A stretch of DNA of 64,000 nt, from NCBI GenBank assembly GCA_944383265.1, contig CALWOX010000006.1, positions 117,003-181,002 on the forward strand, written 5' to 3'. Shown here piece by piece: positions 37,146-45,168 of the stretch. Made by a program: the position numbers and the translations under genes. This stretch comes from an uncultured Lachnospiraceae bacterium (lineage in GTDB: Bacteria > Bacillota > Clostridia > Lachnospirales > Lachnospiraceae). Below the pieces are notes generated by a model. That model was given only the letters and a program-made list of their open reading frames with translations. It ran no database searches and was not told where the DNA came from. The first letter of the stretch is position 1. Each line of letters opens with the position of its first letter.

Positions 37146-37247
37146 CCTTGTTCAGAGTGATGGAGGTACAGAGGACCTGAGAAGTCACGGCAACCCCGCA
37201 TGCGGAAGGTGCCCACCTGAGCGAAACTTAAGTTTCGAACAACAAGG
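37146..37247 (+). ncRNA. SAM-I (S-box) riboswitch
   Basis: The closing stem pairs CCTTGTTC (37146-37153) with GAAC-AACAAGG (37237-37247). Between them are the S-box core elements GAGTGATGGAGG, GAAGTCACGGCAACC, a CCGCATGCGG arm, AAGGTGCC and a CGAAACTTAAGTTTCG hairpin. It precedes metK, a classic S-box target: high SAM would fold the aptamer and allow the downstream terminator to form, cutting metK expression. Confidence 0.9.
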
Positions 37248-37262
37248 CGTCGTATGACAGTC

Positions 37263-37295
37263 AACCCGTGTTCGAAAAGCACGGGTTTTTCTTTT
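37263..37295 (+). terminator. SAM-controlled terminator, with alternative antiterminator
   Basis: AACCCGTG (37263-37270) pairs with CACGGGTT (37280-37287), followed by a T-rich run. TTTCGAAC at 37233-37240, part of the aptamer's last arm, is a perfect complement of GTTCGAAA at 37270-37277 in the terminator. Pairing of these two would break the terminator when SAM is absent, a complete switch. Confidence 0.85.
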
Positions 37296-37360
37296 GCTCC
37301 GCTCCTAAGGAGGGATAGACAGACGGAATTTTTCCGCAAAGATTCGGAAAGGAGAATTTT

Positions 37361-38560
37361 ATGAACAGAGAGAGACATTTCTTTACCTCGGAGAGCGTTA
37401 CCGAGGGACACCCCGACAAGATGTGCGACAAGATCAGCGATGCCATACTTGATGCTCTTCTTGAGAAGGACCCCATGTGCAGAGTGGCCTGTGAGACGAC
37501 CTGTACTACAGGACTTGTGCTGGTAATGGGAGAGATAACCACAAGCGCATATGTCGATATCCAGAAGATAGTGAGGGAGACCGTCAGGGAGATAGGCTAT
37601 GACAGGGCAAAATACGGATTTGACTGCGATACCTGCGGAGTCATAACAGCCATAGACGAGCAGTCCTCGGACATTGCCATGGGTGTGGATAAATGCCTTG
37701 AGGCAAAGGAGAACCTCATGACAGACAGCGAGATAGAGGCCATAGGCGCGGGAGACCAGGGAATGATGTTCGGCTACGCCACAAACGAAACTCCCGAGCT
37801 CATGCCTTACCCCATAATGCTTGCTCACAGGCTCACAAGGAGGCTCACCGAGGTGAGAAAGAGCGGACTGCTCAAGTATTTGAGGCCCGACGGAAAGAGC
37901 CAGGTCACAGTTGAGTACGATGAAAACGGAAAGCCTGTAAGGATAGATGCCATAGTAGTTTCCGCACAGCACAATGAGAGCGTTACTCATGAGGAGATCG
38001 AGGCGGATATAAGAAAGCATGTGATAGAGCCTGTTATCCCTGCGGACATGATGGATGAGGACACAAAGATATTCATAAATCCCACAGGAAGATTCGTTAT
38101 AGGAGGACCTCAGGGAGACTCCGGACTTACCGGAAGGAAGATAATAGTGGACACCTACGGCGGAATGGCACGCCACGGCGGCGGAGCCTTCTCAGGAAAG
38201 GACCCCACAAAGGTGGACAGGACGGCAGCCTACGCCGCAAGATATGCGGCAAAGAATATCATTGCCGCAGGCCTTGCCGAAAAGTGCGAGATACAGCTCA
38301 GCTATGCCATAGGAGTCGCTCAGCCAACCTCTGTCATGATAGACACCTTCGGAACAGGAAAGGTATCGGAGACAGAGCTCACAAAGGCTGTGAGAAAGGT
38401 TTTTGATTTCAGGCCTGCAGGAATGATAAAGATGCTTGACTTAAGAAGGCCCATATACAAGCAGACCGCCGCATACGGACACTTCGGAAGAGACGACATA
38501 AACCTTCCCTGGGAGGCTACAGATAAGACCGAGGAACTCAAAAAAGCCCTTGGCATCTAA
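37361..38560 (+). CDS. metK: S-adenosylmethionine synthetase
   Basis: MetK makes SAM from methionine and ATP. The 399-residue protein has [26 protein letters not shown], the ATP-binding [12 protein letters not shown] and the phosphate loop [27 protein letters not shown] precedes the ATG. Expression is under the S-box riboswitch upstream. murG follows after 15 bases and may share the transcript. SAM turnover is linked to mtnN on the other strand at 44285. Confidence 0.97.
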   Translation: MNRERHFFTSESVTEGHPDKMCDKISDAILDALLEKDPMCRVACETTCTTGLVLVMGEITTSAYVDIQKIVRETVREIGYDRAKYGFDCDTCGVITAIDEQSSDIAMGVDKCLEAKENLMTDSEIEAIGAGDQGMMFGYATNETPELMPYPIMLAHRLTRRLTEVRKSGLLKYLRPDGKSQVTVEYDENGKPVRIDAIVVSAQHNESVTHEEIEADIRKHVIEPVIPADMMDEDTKIFINPTGRFVIGGPQGDSGLTGRKIIVDTYGGMARHGGGAFSGKDPTKVDRTAAYAARYAAKNIIAAGLAEKCEIQLSYAIGVAQPTSVMIDTFGTGKVSETELTKAVRKVFDFRPAGMIKMLDLRRPIYKQTAAYGHFGRDDINLPWEATDKTEELKKALGI

Positions 38561-38575
38561 AAGGAATGGTGTATA

Positions 38576-39667
38576 ATGAAAAAAATAATTCTTACAGGGG
38601 GAGGCACGGCGGGACATGTGACCCCCAACCTCGCCCTGATCCCCGACCTGAGGGAAAGGGGATATGAGATCTTATATATAGGCTCGTACAAGGGCATAGA
38701 AAGAGAGCTTATTAAGGATGCCGGAGTAGAGTACAGGGCCATATCCTCGGGAAAGCTCAGGAGATATTTTGACCTTAAGAATTTTACGGATCCCTTCAGA
38801 GTATTAAGAGGATATCTTCAGTCAAGACGCATAATAAGGAAATTCAAGCCTGACATCATCTTTTCAAAGGGAGGCTTTGTGGCGGTTCCCGTAACCCTTG
38901 CGGCAAAGCATTACAGGGTTCCCGTCATATCCCATGAATCGGACATGACGCCGGGACTTGCCAACAAGCTCAGCATGCCCTCTGCCACACGCATATGCTG
39001 CAACTTCCCTGAGACTATGAAGTATCTTCCGAAGGATAAGGCCGTCCTCACAGGCTCTCCCATAAGGCGGGAGCTCCTCTCAGGCTCAAGGGAGGCGGGA
39101 CTTTCCTTTGCGGGACTCTCCGGGGAAAAGCCTGTGCTTCTTGTGATAGGAGGAAGCCTTGGCTCCGTGAGAGTGAATGAAGCCATAAGGAGCATACTTG
39201 ACAAGCTGTTAAAGGATTTTGATATTATACATATCTGCGGAAAGGGAAATATTGACGCAGGCCTCACAGGAAAGCAAGGGTATGTTCAGTATGAGTACGT
39301 ATCCAAGGAGCTCAAGGATATATTTGCGGCAGCCGACATAATAGTCTCAAGGGCCGGAGCCAATGCCATATGCGAGATACTTGCCCTTAAAAAGCCCAAT
39401 CTCTTGATACCGCTTTCCGCAAAGGCCAGCAGAGGAGACCAGATCCTCAATGCGAGATCATTTGAAAAGCAGGGATTTTCAAAGGTGCTTGAGGAGGAAG
39501 ACATATCCGACGAGAGACTCTTAAAGGATATTGCAGAGCTTTACAGAGACAGGGAAGCATATATCTTAAGGATGAATGAATCAGGACTATCCGACGGAGT
39601 TGAGACTATAATAAGACTTATAGAGGAAGTTATATCGGAAAAAGCCGATAAAAAGGCGCAGGCTTAG
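38576..39667 (+). CDS. murG: UDP-GlcNAc:undecaprenyl-PP-MurNAc-pentapeptide GlcNAc transferase
   Basis: MurG makes lipid II on the inner membrane face. The 363-residue GT-B protein shows the N-terminal glycine loop [24 protein letters not shown], the second glycine loop [11 protein letters not shown] and the donor site [23 protein letters not shown]. It lies 15 bases after metK rather than in a dcw division cluster, a layout seen in some Clostridia where extra MurG copies occur; whether this is the only copy cannot be seen. Confidence 0.92.
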   Translation: MKKIILTGGGTAGHVTPNLALIPDLRERGYEILYIGSYKGIERELIKDAGVEYRAISSGKLRRYFDLKNFTDPFRVLRGYLQSRRIIRKFKPDIIFSKGGFVAVPVTLAAKHYRVPVISHESDMTPGLANKLSMPSATRICCNFPETMKYLPKDKAVLTGSPIRRELLSGSREAGLSFAGLSGEKPVLLVIGGSLGSVRVNEAIRSILDKLLKDFDIIHICGKGNIDAGLTGKQGYVQYEYVSKELKDIFAAADIIVSRAGANAICEILALKKPNLLIPLSAKASRGDQILNARSFEKQGFSKVLEEEDISDERLLKDIAELYRDREAYILRMNESGLSDGVETIIRLIEEVISEKADKKAQA

Positions 39668-39687
39668 GTTTTAGGGAGGATAAAAAG

Positions 39688-40314
39688 ATGGCTAATTACA
39701 CCATAACCATACAGCGTGAATTCGGAAGCATGGGAAGGACCATAGCGAGGAAGGTGGCTGACAGGCTCGGGATCAAGTTTTATGACAGAGATATAGTTGA
39801 GAAGGTCTCAAGCATGCTGAACCTTCCGGTATCGACAGTCAGCAACGAGGAGGAGAATGCAAAGTACGGACTTATCCCCTTCATAAGAAAATTCCCTCTG
39901 GGAACCGATGACGAATATATGCAGGATATGATATTTTCCGTGCAGAGGGATGTAATACTTGACCTTGCCAAAAAGGAAAACTGCATAATCGTAGGCCGCT
40001 GCTCTGATGCCATACTCGAAAAAAAGCCCGATAATTTAAATATATACATTTATGCCCCCTACAAAAAAAGGCTTGAAAACTGCGTCAATTATCTTGAGAT
40101 GACCCCGCAGGAGGCAAAGCACATGATAGCAAGCGTTGACAAGGCGAGGATAGCATACCACAAAAAATATGCGGGCTTCCTTCCCTCTGATGAGAAGCAT
40201 CATGACCTTATGATAAACTCGGCTATCATGGACCTTGATTATATTGCGGAGATGATAGTTTTTGCCGCGGAGAAAAAATTCAATATAAGTGAACATCCGG
40301 AAATAAGGATATAA
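39688..40314 (+). CDS. Cytidylate kinase-like family protein
   Basis: The 208-residue protein begins MANYTITIQREFGSMGRTIARKVADRLGIKFYDRDIVEKVS, a P-loop-like start of the cytidylate-kinase-like family (GSxGxxIA rather than a full GxxxxGK[ST]), and has CIIVGRCSDAIL and YAPYKKRLENC. Such proteins are common in Lachnospiraceae and often of unknown activity. It follows murG by 20 bases behind AGGGAGG. Confidence 0.82.
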   Translation: MANYTITIQREFGSMGRTIARKVADRLGIKFYDRDIVEKVSSMLNLPVSTVSNEEENAKYGLIPFIRKFPLGTDDEYMQDMIFSVQRDVILDLAKKENCIIVGRCSDAILEKKPDNLNIYIYAPYKKRLENCVNYLEMTPQEAKHMIASVDKARIAYHKKYAGFLPSDEKHHDLMINSAIMDLDYIAEMIVFAAEKKFNISEHPEIRI

Positions 40315-40410
40315 AATGATATGAAAGGACATAAATGTCCGGCATAAAAACTCTTTTTTCCGGAGGGCGTGTCCGATAAAACACACTAACGCTTTGTAGT
40401 GATAAAATTC

Positions 40411-40439
40411 TTGACAATTTTGTAACGAAAATATATAAT
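40411..40439 (+). promoter_or_regulatory. Consensus promoter of the amino-acid ABC importer operon
   Basis: TTGACA (40411-40416), 17 bases, TATAAT (40434-40439): both hexamers perfect. Just upstream, CACTA and TAGTG (40384-40401) form a spaced inverted repeat that could be an operator. Transcription would start near 40446. Confidence 0.85.
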
Positions 40440-40492
40440 ATTCTTGTGCTACAGGCAAAGACAGAAGTTATTTATCGACAGACATGAGCAAT

Positions 40493-40522
40493 AAGCTCGG
40501 AGCTTTTTCCGAGCTTTTATTT
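40493..40522 (+). terminator. Leader terminator (possible attenuator) before the ABC importer genes
   Basis: AAGCTCGGA (40493-40501) pairs with TCCGAGCTT (40508-40516) and is followed by TTATTTTT. It lies about 50 bases after the predicted start of transcription and 35 bases before the ATPase gene, so it must be read through or regulated for the operon to be expressed. Confidence 0.75.
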
Positions 40523-40556
40523 TTAAATTTTTTTCGGAAAGGTGTGATGCAAACTT

Positions 40557-41288
40557 ATGGCTGAAATCGTTAGAGTTGAGAATCTCTGCAAAAATTACGG
40601 GGATTTTGAGGCGCTTAAGGATATAAATCTCACTGTCAATGAGGGCGAAAAGCTTGTAATAATAGGCCCTTCAGGCAGCGGAAAATCCACCCTTATCAGA
40701 TGCATAAATTATCTTGAGGAGCCCACCAAGGGAAAAGTCTTTATAGAGGGCAAGGAGGTAAACAGAAAAAACCACAGGGAGATGGCAAAAAATTACTCCG
40801 CCATGGTCTTCCAGCAGTTCAATCTGTATCCGCATCTTACAGTACTTGAAAATCTTACCCTTGCTCCAATAAAGCTTCAGCATGTAAACAAGAAGCAGGC
40901 TGAGGAGGAGGCCTTTAAGTGCTTGAAGCGTGTAGGCCTTACGGATAAGGCCAACATGTACCCCAACCAGCTTTCCGGAGGCCAGCAGCAGAGAGTAGCT
41001 ATAGCAAGAGCTCTTTGCACAAAGCAAAAGCTGATACTTTTTGACGAGCCCACATCAGCCCTTGACCCGGAGATGGTTCAGGAGGTATTGAATGTTATGG
41101 TGGAGCTTGCAAAGGAAAATATCACCATGATTTGCGTTACCCACGAGATGGGCTTTGCAAGACAGGTTGCGGACAGAGTTATCTTCGTTCACAGAGGGCA
41201 GATCGTCGAGGAGGGAACTCCCGAGCATTTCTTTACTAATCCTGAGCATGAGAGAACGAAGGCATTCCTCGGAAAGATACTTCATTAA
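40557..41288 (+). CDS. Polar amino-acid ABC transporter ATP-binding protein
   Basis: A 243-residue ATPase with Walker [31 protein letters not shown], signature [15 protein letters not shown], Walker [16 protein letters not shown] and the switch [14 protein letters not shown]: the GlnQ/HisP pattern. It is the first gene of the importer operon, followed by the binding protein and two permeases. Its ribosome site is GGAAAGGTG about 12 bases upstream. The amino acid transported is not evident. Confidence 0.94.
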   Translation: MAEIVRVENLCKNYGDFEALKDINLTVNEGEKLVIIGPSGSGKSTLIRCINYLEEPTKGKVFIEGKEVNRKNHREMAKNYSAMVFQQFNLYPHLTVLENLTLAPIKLQHVNKKQAEEEAFKCLKRVGLTDKANMYPNQLSGGQQQRVAIARALCTKQKLILFDEPTSALDPEMVQEVLNVMVELAKENITMICVTHEMGFARQVADRVIFVHRGQIVEEGTPEHFFTNPEHERTKAFLGKILH

Positions 41289-41304
41289 AATATAAAAATT
41301 GTAT

Positions 41305-41330
41305 GGATGACAAGGGAGCTATCCCCATCC
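41305..41330 (+). other. Intercistronic stem-loop before the binding-protein gene
   Basis: GGATG (41305-41309) pairs with CATCC (41326-41330), with an inner GGGA/TCCC stem. No T-run follows. Such hairpins often protect the mRNA of the more abundant binding protein. Confidence 0.45.
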
Positions 41331-41344
41331 GAAAGGAGAAAAGT

Positions 41345-42166
41345 ATGAAAAGATCAGTATTTAAACGTATCGCGGCAATGACACTTGCAGGACTTATGGC
41401 TATGTCACTTTCAGCCTGCTCAGGCGGCGGAAGCTCCGACGGACTTGCCGCTATAAAGGAGAGAGGCGTTTTGAAGGTCGGAGTAAAGGCCGATGTTCCC
41501 AAGTTCAGTCTTCAGAAGACAGACGGAAGCGGATACGAGGGCTTTGAGGATGACCTTGCATATGAGATAGCAGGAAGGATATTCGATATGACAGGCGAGG
41601 AGGCAAAGGCCGAGGACAAGGTAGAGTTCCAGGCTGTAAACGCCAAGACCAGAGGTCCCCTTGTGGAGAACGGAGAGGTAGACTGCGTTATAGCTACCTT
41701 CACCATAACCCCTGAGAGAAAGGAAACATATAATTTCTCACCCGCATATTATACAGACGCTGTAGGGCTTCTTGTTCTCAAGGATTCGGGAATAAAGGAT
41801 GTTGAGGACCTTGACGGAAAGATAATCGGAGTTGCACAGAGCTCGACATCTCAGGCTGAGTTCGAAAAGTATAAGGAGGAGAACGGAGTCAAGGCTACTC
41901 CCACCTTCCAGGAGTTCGCTACTTATCCCGAGCTTGCTCAGGCTCTCGCGGCAAAGCAGATAGATGTTTTCTCGGTAGACGGAGCTATCCTTGCCGGATA
42001 TGTAAATGACACAAATGAGCTTCTTGATGTGAGATACGGAGAGCAGGAGTACGGTATCTGTTCCAACAAGGAGAATGAGGAGCTCAGCGAGCTCATCAAT
42101 ACCACAGTTCAGGAGATGCTTGACGACGGCTCAATGGATGCGCTTCTTGAGAAGTGGGGACTTTAA
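41345..42166 (+). CDS. Amino-acid ABC transporter substrate-binding lipoprotein
   Basis: The 273-residue protein has a lipoprotein signal peptide with lipobox LSAC (Cys25) and a Ser/Gly linker, then an SBP family 3 fold: LKVGVKADVPKFSL, YEGFEDDLAYEIAGRI, ATFTITPERKETYNFSPAYYTDAVGLLV and GVAQSSTSQAEF. It would be tethered outside and hand an amino acid to the permeases. I start at 41345, after GAAAGGAG; 14 codons upstream in the same frame are not conserved. Confidence 0.94.
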   Translation: MKRSVFKRIAAMTLAGLMAMSLSACSGGGSSDGLAAIKERGVLKVGVKADVPKFSLQKTDGSGYEGFEDDLAYEIAGRIFDMTGEEAKAEDKVEFQAVNAKTRGPLVENGEVDCVIATFTITPERKETYNFSPAYYTDAVGLLVLKDSGIKDVEDLDGKIIGVAQSSTSQAEFEKYKEENGVKATPTFQEFATYPELAQALAAKQIDVFSVDGAILAGYVNDTNELLDVRYGEQEYGICSNKENEELSELINTTVQEMLDDGSMDALLEKWGL

Positions 42167-42182
42167 AATTTCGAGGTAGATC

Positions 42183-42920
42183 GTGTTAAAAGGATTATTT
42201 AACGTAAACAGGTGGCAGAGGCTCCTTGAGGCCTTGCCGGAATACTACATTCCCGGGTTCCTTATGACCTTAAGGACCGCCCTCTGCGCCTTGATACTGG
42301 CTCTGATACTTGGTGTGATATTCGGTATGTTCTCCACATCAAGGTCAAAGATATTGAGGGCCATATCAAGGGTATATATAGAATTTTTCCAGAACACGCC
42401 CCTTGCACTTCAGGTGGTATTCTACTACAGCTGTCTCCCCATACTTTTGGGAGGAGGCGGCATGAGGATACCCAAATTCGTGCTCGGAGTAATGGGCGTG
42501 GGAATATATACAGGAGCATATATGTCCGAGGTAATAAGGACGGGAATCGAGGCTATCCCCAAGGGACAGACCGAAGCCGCCTACTCTCAGGGCTTTTCAT
42601 ATATGCAGACCATGAGGTATATCATCTTTCCTCAGACTATAAAGATAATCATGCCTCCCCTTGCAAACCAGGCGCTGAATCTTGTAAAAAATACTTCGAT
42701 ACTTGCCATGGTTGCAGGAATGGATCTCATGTACTTTACGGATTCATGGGGCTCCAACACGGGATATTTCGCACAGGCATATTTTACCTCGGCCCTGTTC
42801 TACTTTATAATATGCTATCCTATCGCAAGGCTTGCCAGATACCTTGAGATAAGGGCGATGAGACAGCCTGTGGGCAAAAGACTTCTGGAGGAGGTAAATG
42901 CAGATGGCGGAGCAAATTAG
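42183..42920 (+). CDS. Amino-acid ABC transporter permease
   Basis: A HisMQ-type permease of 245 residues with four to five membrane helices and the EAA loop ETGIEAIPKGQTEAAYSQGFS (here starting RTGIEAIPKG), which contacts the ATPase. It starts with GTG after GAGGTA, 16 bases past the binding-protein gene, and its 3' end overlaps the second permease gene by 23 bases. Confidence 0.93.
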   Translation: MLKGLFNVNRWQRLLEALPEYYIPGFLMTLRTALCALILALILGVIFGMFSTSRSKILRAISRVYIEFFQNTPLALQVVFYYSCLPILLGGGGMRIPKFVLGVMGVGIYTGAYMSEVIRTGIEAIPKGQTEAAYSQGFSYMQTMRYIIFPQTIKIIMPPLANQALNLVKNTSILAMVAGMDLMYFTDSWGSNTGYFAQAYFTSALFYFIICYPIARLARYLEIRAMRQPVGKRLLEEVNADGGAN

Positions 42921-43560
42921 ACTGATATTTACCCCCGACAATTTCACCTTCATGATGAAGGGACTGGGAATGACTGTAATGATTTCCATAGGCGCGGTCT
43001 TTTTCAGTATATTATTCGGAAGCCTTTTGGCTCTCATAAGGACATATGCCAAGGGGAAGGCGTCGATACTTGCAAAGATAGTTGCGGCTTACACGGAATT
43101 TTTCCGCTGTACCCCTAACCTTTTGTGGATACTCTGGATATATTTTACAGTAAAGGGAGACAAGGTCTGGGTTTCAATATTTGCCATCACACTGTTTACC
43201 TCGGCTGTAATGAGCGAGATATTCAGAGGAGGCCTTAATTCCATTCCCAAGGGACAGTTTGAGGCGGCGGAGTCTCAGGGATTCTCCTTCCCCCAGACTA
43301 TAGTCTACATCGTATGGCCTCAGACCTTTAAGAAGGTCATACCGGCACTCTTGAGCCAGGTCATCACTGTAATAAAGGACACCTCGTTTTTGAGGATGGT
43401 AGACATAGCGGAGTTCATGAGAAACTGCTCTGTAGTAATGGGAACACTCTCGGATGTGAGAGGAATGATGATACTTTATGCCTTTGAGGCACTTTGCTAC
43501 TTTGTCATATGCTTCGGTATAAGCATTGCGGTGAGACGGTACAGAAAGAGTCTCGGATAA
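42898..43560 (+). CDS. Amino-acid ABC transporter permease
   Basis: The second HisMQ-type permease, 220 residues, with the EAA loop GGLNSIPKGQFEAAESQGFS and about five membrane helices. It pairs with the preceding permease as a heterodimer. GGAGGAGG lies just upstream; ATG 42904 has better spacing (about 9 bases) than ATG 42898, so the protein may be two residues shorter. Confidence 0.93.
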   Translation: MQMAEQIRLIFTPDNFTFMMKGLGMTVMISIGAVFFSILFGSLLALIRTYAKGKASILAKIVAAYTEFFRCTPNLLWILWIYFTVKGDKVWVSIFAITLFTSAVMSEIFRGGLNSIPKGQFEAAESQGFSFPQTIVYIVWPQTFKKVIPALLSQVITVIKDTSFLRMVDIAEFMRNCSVVMGTLSDVRGMMILYAFEALCYFVICFGISIAVRRYRKSLG

Positions 43561-43565
43561 ATAAA

Positions 43566-43625
43566 AATAACGGAGCGCTGTTATATCATTAACTGTTAAA
43601 TGATATAATAACGCTCCTGTTATTT
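43566..43625. terminator. Long hairpin between convergent operons, likely bidirectional terminator
   Basis: AATAAC...GGAGCG...TTATATCATT pairs with AATGATATAA...CGCTCC...GTTATT in a nearly continuous stem. It lies between the plus-strand importer operon and the minus-strand CmpB gene, so it can end both transcripts. T-runs are weak on both sides. Confidence 0.6.
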
Positions 43626-43664
43626 CCGTCATAAAATCTTATTTATCTTTCCGACTGAAAAGTT

Positions 43665-44282
43665 TTAAATATTAAATAATAAATTCAACAAGAAAATAAT
43701 CACATCCGCCGCAAATATCACGGCAAGTACAGTAAATATTACCCTCAGTCTCCTGTCGGAAAGCCCTGACAATAGCCTTTCAAAGAAGGGCTGAATTACA
43801 TACAGTATTACCATACCGCCTATGCCGAACCTTATGGAAGGATTCAGTGCTATGCGCCCCTCAAAATTGAAGGCAAATCTTCTGTAATCCCAAAGCCAAT
43901 TCCCGTGTGTAAATTCCATGATATAGCTTGCACAAAGCTCAGTCAGAGTAGTTATAATTACTATTGCCAAGAAAACTATAAATGGAATAACGGATATTTT
44001 AAATCCGGGGACGCCGAGAAGAAGCTTTCTTTTTCTTAAGCCCGACAAAAGAAATATCAGAAAGCAGGCCCCGAAGCCGTATACTATGCAGTAAGGCCCA
44101 AAAAGGACGCCTCTGTCGGAGTATCCCCATCTGTATACGACAACCTCCAAAAACACTTCATAGACCCATCCCAAAAACGAATACAAAAGAAAGCAGATGA
44201 AATATTCACATAGCCTTCTTCCACCGGAAGCCCTCAGAGCATCTTTCGGTTTATCGTACTTATCATATACCATATGGCTCAT
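43665..44282 (-). CDS. CmpB-family putative ABC transporter permease (membrane protein)
   Basis: A 205-residue protein with about five hydrophobic segments and the family pattern YFICFLLYSFLGWVYEVFLE, GVLFGPYCIVYGFGA and a conserved ELCASYIMEFTHGNWLWDY block. The family is annotated as putative ABC permease, but no ATPase accompanies it and its function is not established. It starts two bases after mtnN ends on the same strand, so they are co-transcribed. Confidence 0.82.
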   Translation of the reverse strand: MSHMVYDKYDKPKDALRASGGRRLCEYFICFLLYSFLGWVYEVFLEVVVYRWGYSDRGVLFGPYCIVYGFGACFLIFLLSGLRKRKLLLGVPGFKISVIPFIVFLAIVIITTLTELCASYIMEFTHGNWLWDYRRFAFNFEGRIALNPSIRFGIGGMVILYVIQPFFERLLSGLSDRRLRVIFTVLAVIFAADVIIFLLNLLFNI

Positions 44283-44284
44283 TC

Positions 44285-44977
44285 TTAAAAACGCTCCGCT
44301 ATAGCAGCTGAGAGCTTTACGGAATTTTCTATCGCCTTCTTCTCAAAGACCTCGTAGTCCATGTGAGAAGAATTGTCGGCGCTGTCGGATATGGCCCTTA
44401 TTATAAGGAAGGGAACCTTATTGACATGGCATACATGAGCTATGGCTCCGCCCTCCATCTCGCAGCAAAGTCCGTTAAACTCATTTCTCAGATAAGCTCT
44501 CTTCTCGTCAGAATTTACGAATGCGTCTCCTGTGACCACTCTTCCCTCAAAAAAGCTGATATCCGAAAGCACAGCCTTTGCCGCATCAAGAGCCTTTTTT
44601 TTAAGGATTTCATCCGCTTTAAATGAGAAGACCTCCATCTGTGGAATCTGTCCCATGGGATAGCCGAAGGCTGTGGCGTCCATGTCATATTCGACCGCAT
44701 CCTCCGAAAGCACCAGATCCCCTATATTTATCCTTTTATCAAGGGAGCCCGCTATACCTGTGTTTATGATTGCCTCCGGATGGTAGCAGTCTATAACCAT
44801 CTGGGTACACATAGCCGCATTCACCTTGCCTATCCCGGCGTCTGTGATCCCGACCTTTGTACCCGAAAGCATGCCTGTATATACCTTGTGTCCCGGGTGC
44901 TCATGAACCTCTGCGGACTCAAGCATAGCCACAAGCTCCTTTATCTCAGCCTCCATAGCTCCTATAAAAAAAAGCAT
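44285..44977 (-). CDS. mtnN: 5'-methylthioadenosine/S-adenosylhomocysteine nucleosidase
   Basis: MtnN cleaves adenine from methylthioadenosine and SAH, clearing by-products of SAM use. The 230-residue protein has FIGAMEAEIKEL, GIGKVNAAMCTQ, GIAGSLD, CEMEGGAIAHVCHV with the nucleoside-binding Met-Glu, and RAISDSADNSS with the catalytic Asp. The minus-strand start has AAGGAGG upstream and its own promoter at 45034-45062. Confidence 0.95.
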   Translation of the reverse strand: MLFFIGAMEAEIKELVAMLESAEVHEHPGHKVYTGMLSGTKVGITDAGIGKVNAAMCTQMVIDCYHPEAIINTGIAGSLDKRINIGDLVLSEDAVEYDMDATAFGYPMGQIPQMEVFSFKADEILKKKALDAAKAVLSDISFFEGRVVTGDAFVNSDEKRAYLRNEFNGLCCEMEGGAIAHVCHVNKVPFLIIRAISDSADNSSHMDYEVFEKKAIENSVKLSAAIAERF

Positions 44978-45033
44978 GTTTTATCCTCCTTGAAAGCATA
45001 TTCGGTAAAAGTATGTTAAGCTTTATTTTTTAA

Positions 45034-45062
45034 ATAATAGCATGACCTGCAGTCTGATTCAA
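45034..45062 (-). promoter_or_regulatory. Promoter of mtnN
   Basis: On the minus strand: TTGAAT (45057-45062), 17-base spacer, TATTAT (45034-45039). It diverges from the tkt promoter just to the right. Confidence 0.6.
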
Positions 45063-45078
45063 CGTCTTCAATAAACTG

Positions 45079-45108
45079 TTGATAAAACCCGAGGTGCTAA
45101 TGTATAAT
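45079..45108 (+). promoter_or_regulatory. Promoter of tkt
   Basis: TTGATA (45079-45084), an 18-base spacer and a perfect TATAAT (45103-45108). The transcript would start near 45115, leaving a leader of about 55 bases before the tkt ATG. Confidence 0.65.
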
Positions 45109-45168
45109 ATTTCTGATATGCAGTACTATATGCAATAAATTCATAAAGTTTTTCCGGGAGGTAGAAAA

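Noticed and set aside
36968..38176. 402-codon open frame on the minus strand
   Set aside because: It is antisense to metK and the SAM riboswitch, has no family resemblance, and metK is certain on the plus strand.
40483..40563. Leader-peptide candidate MSNKLGAFSELLFLNFFRKG through the leader terminator
   Set aside because: It lacks a ribosome site and shows no run of a single amino acid as expected for classic attenuation.
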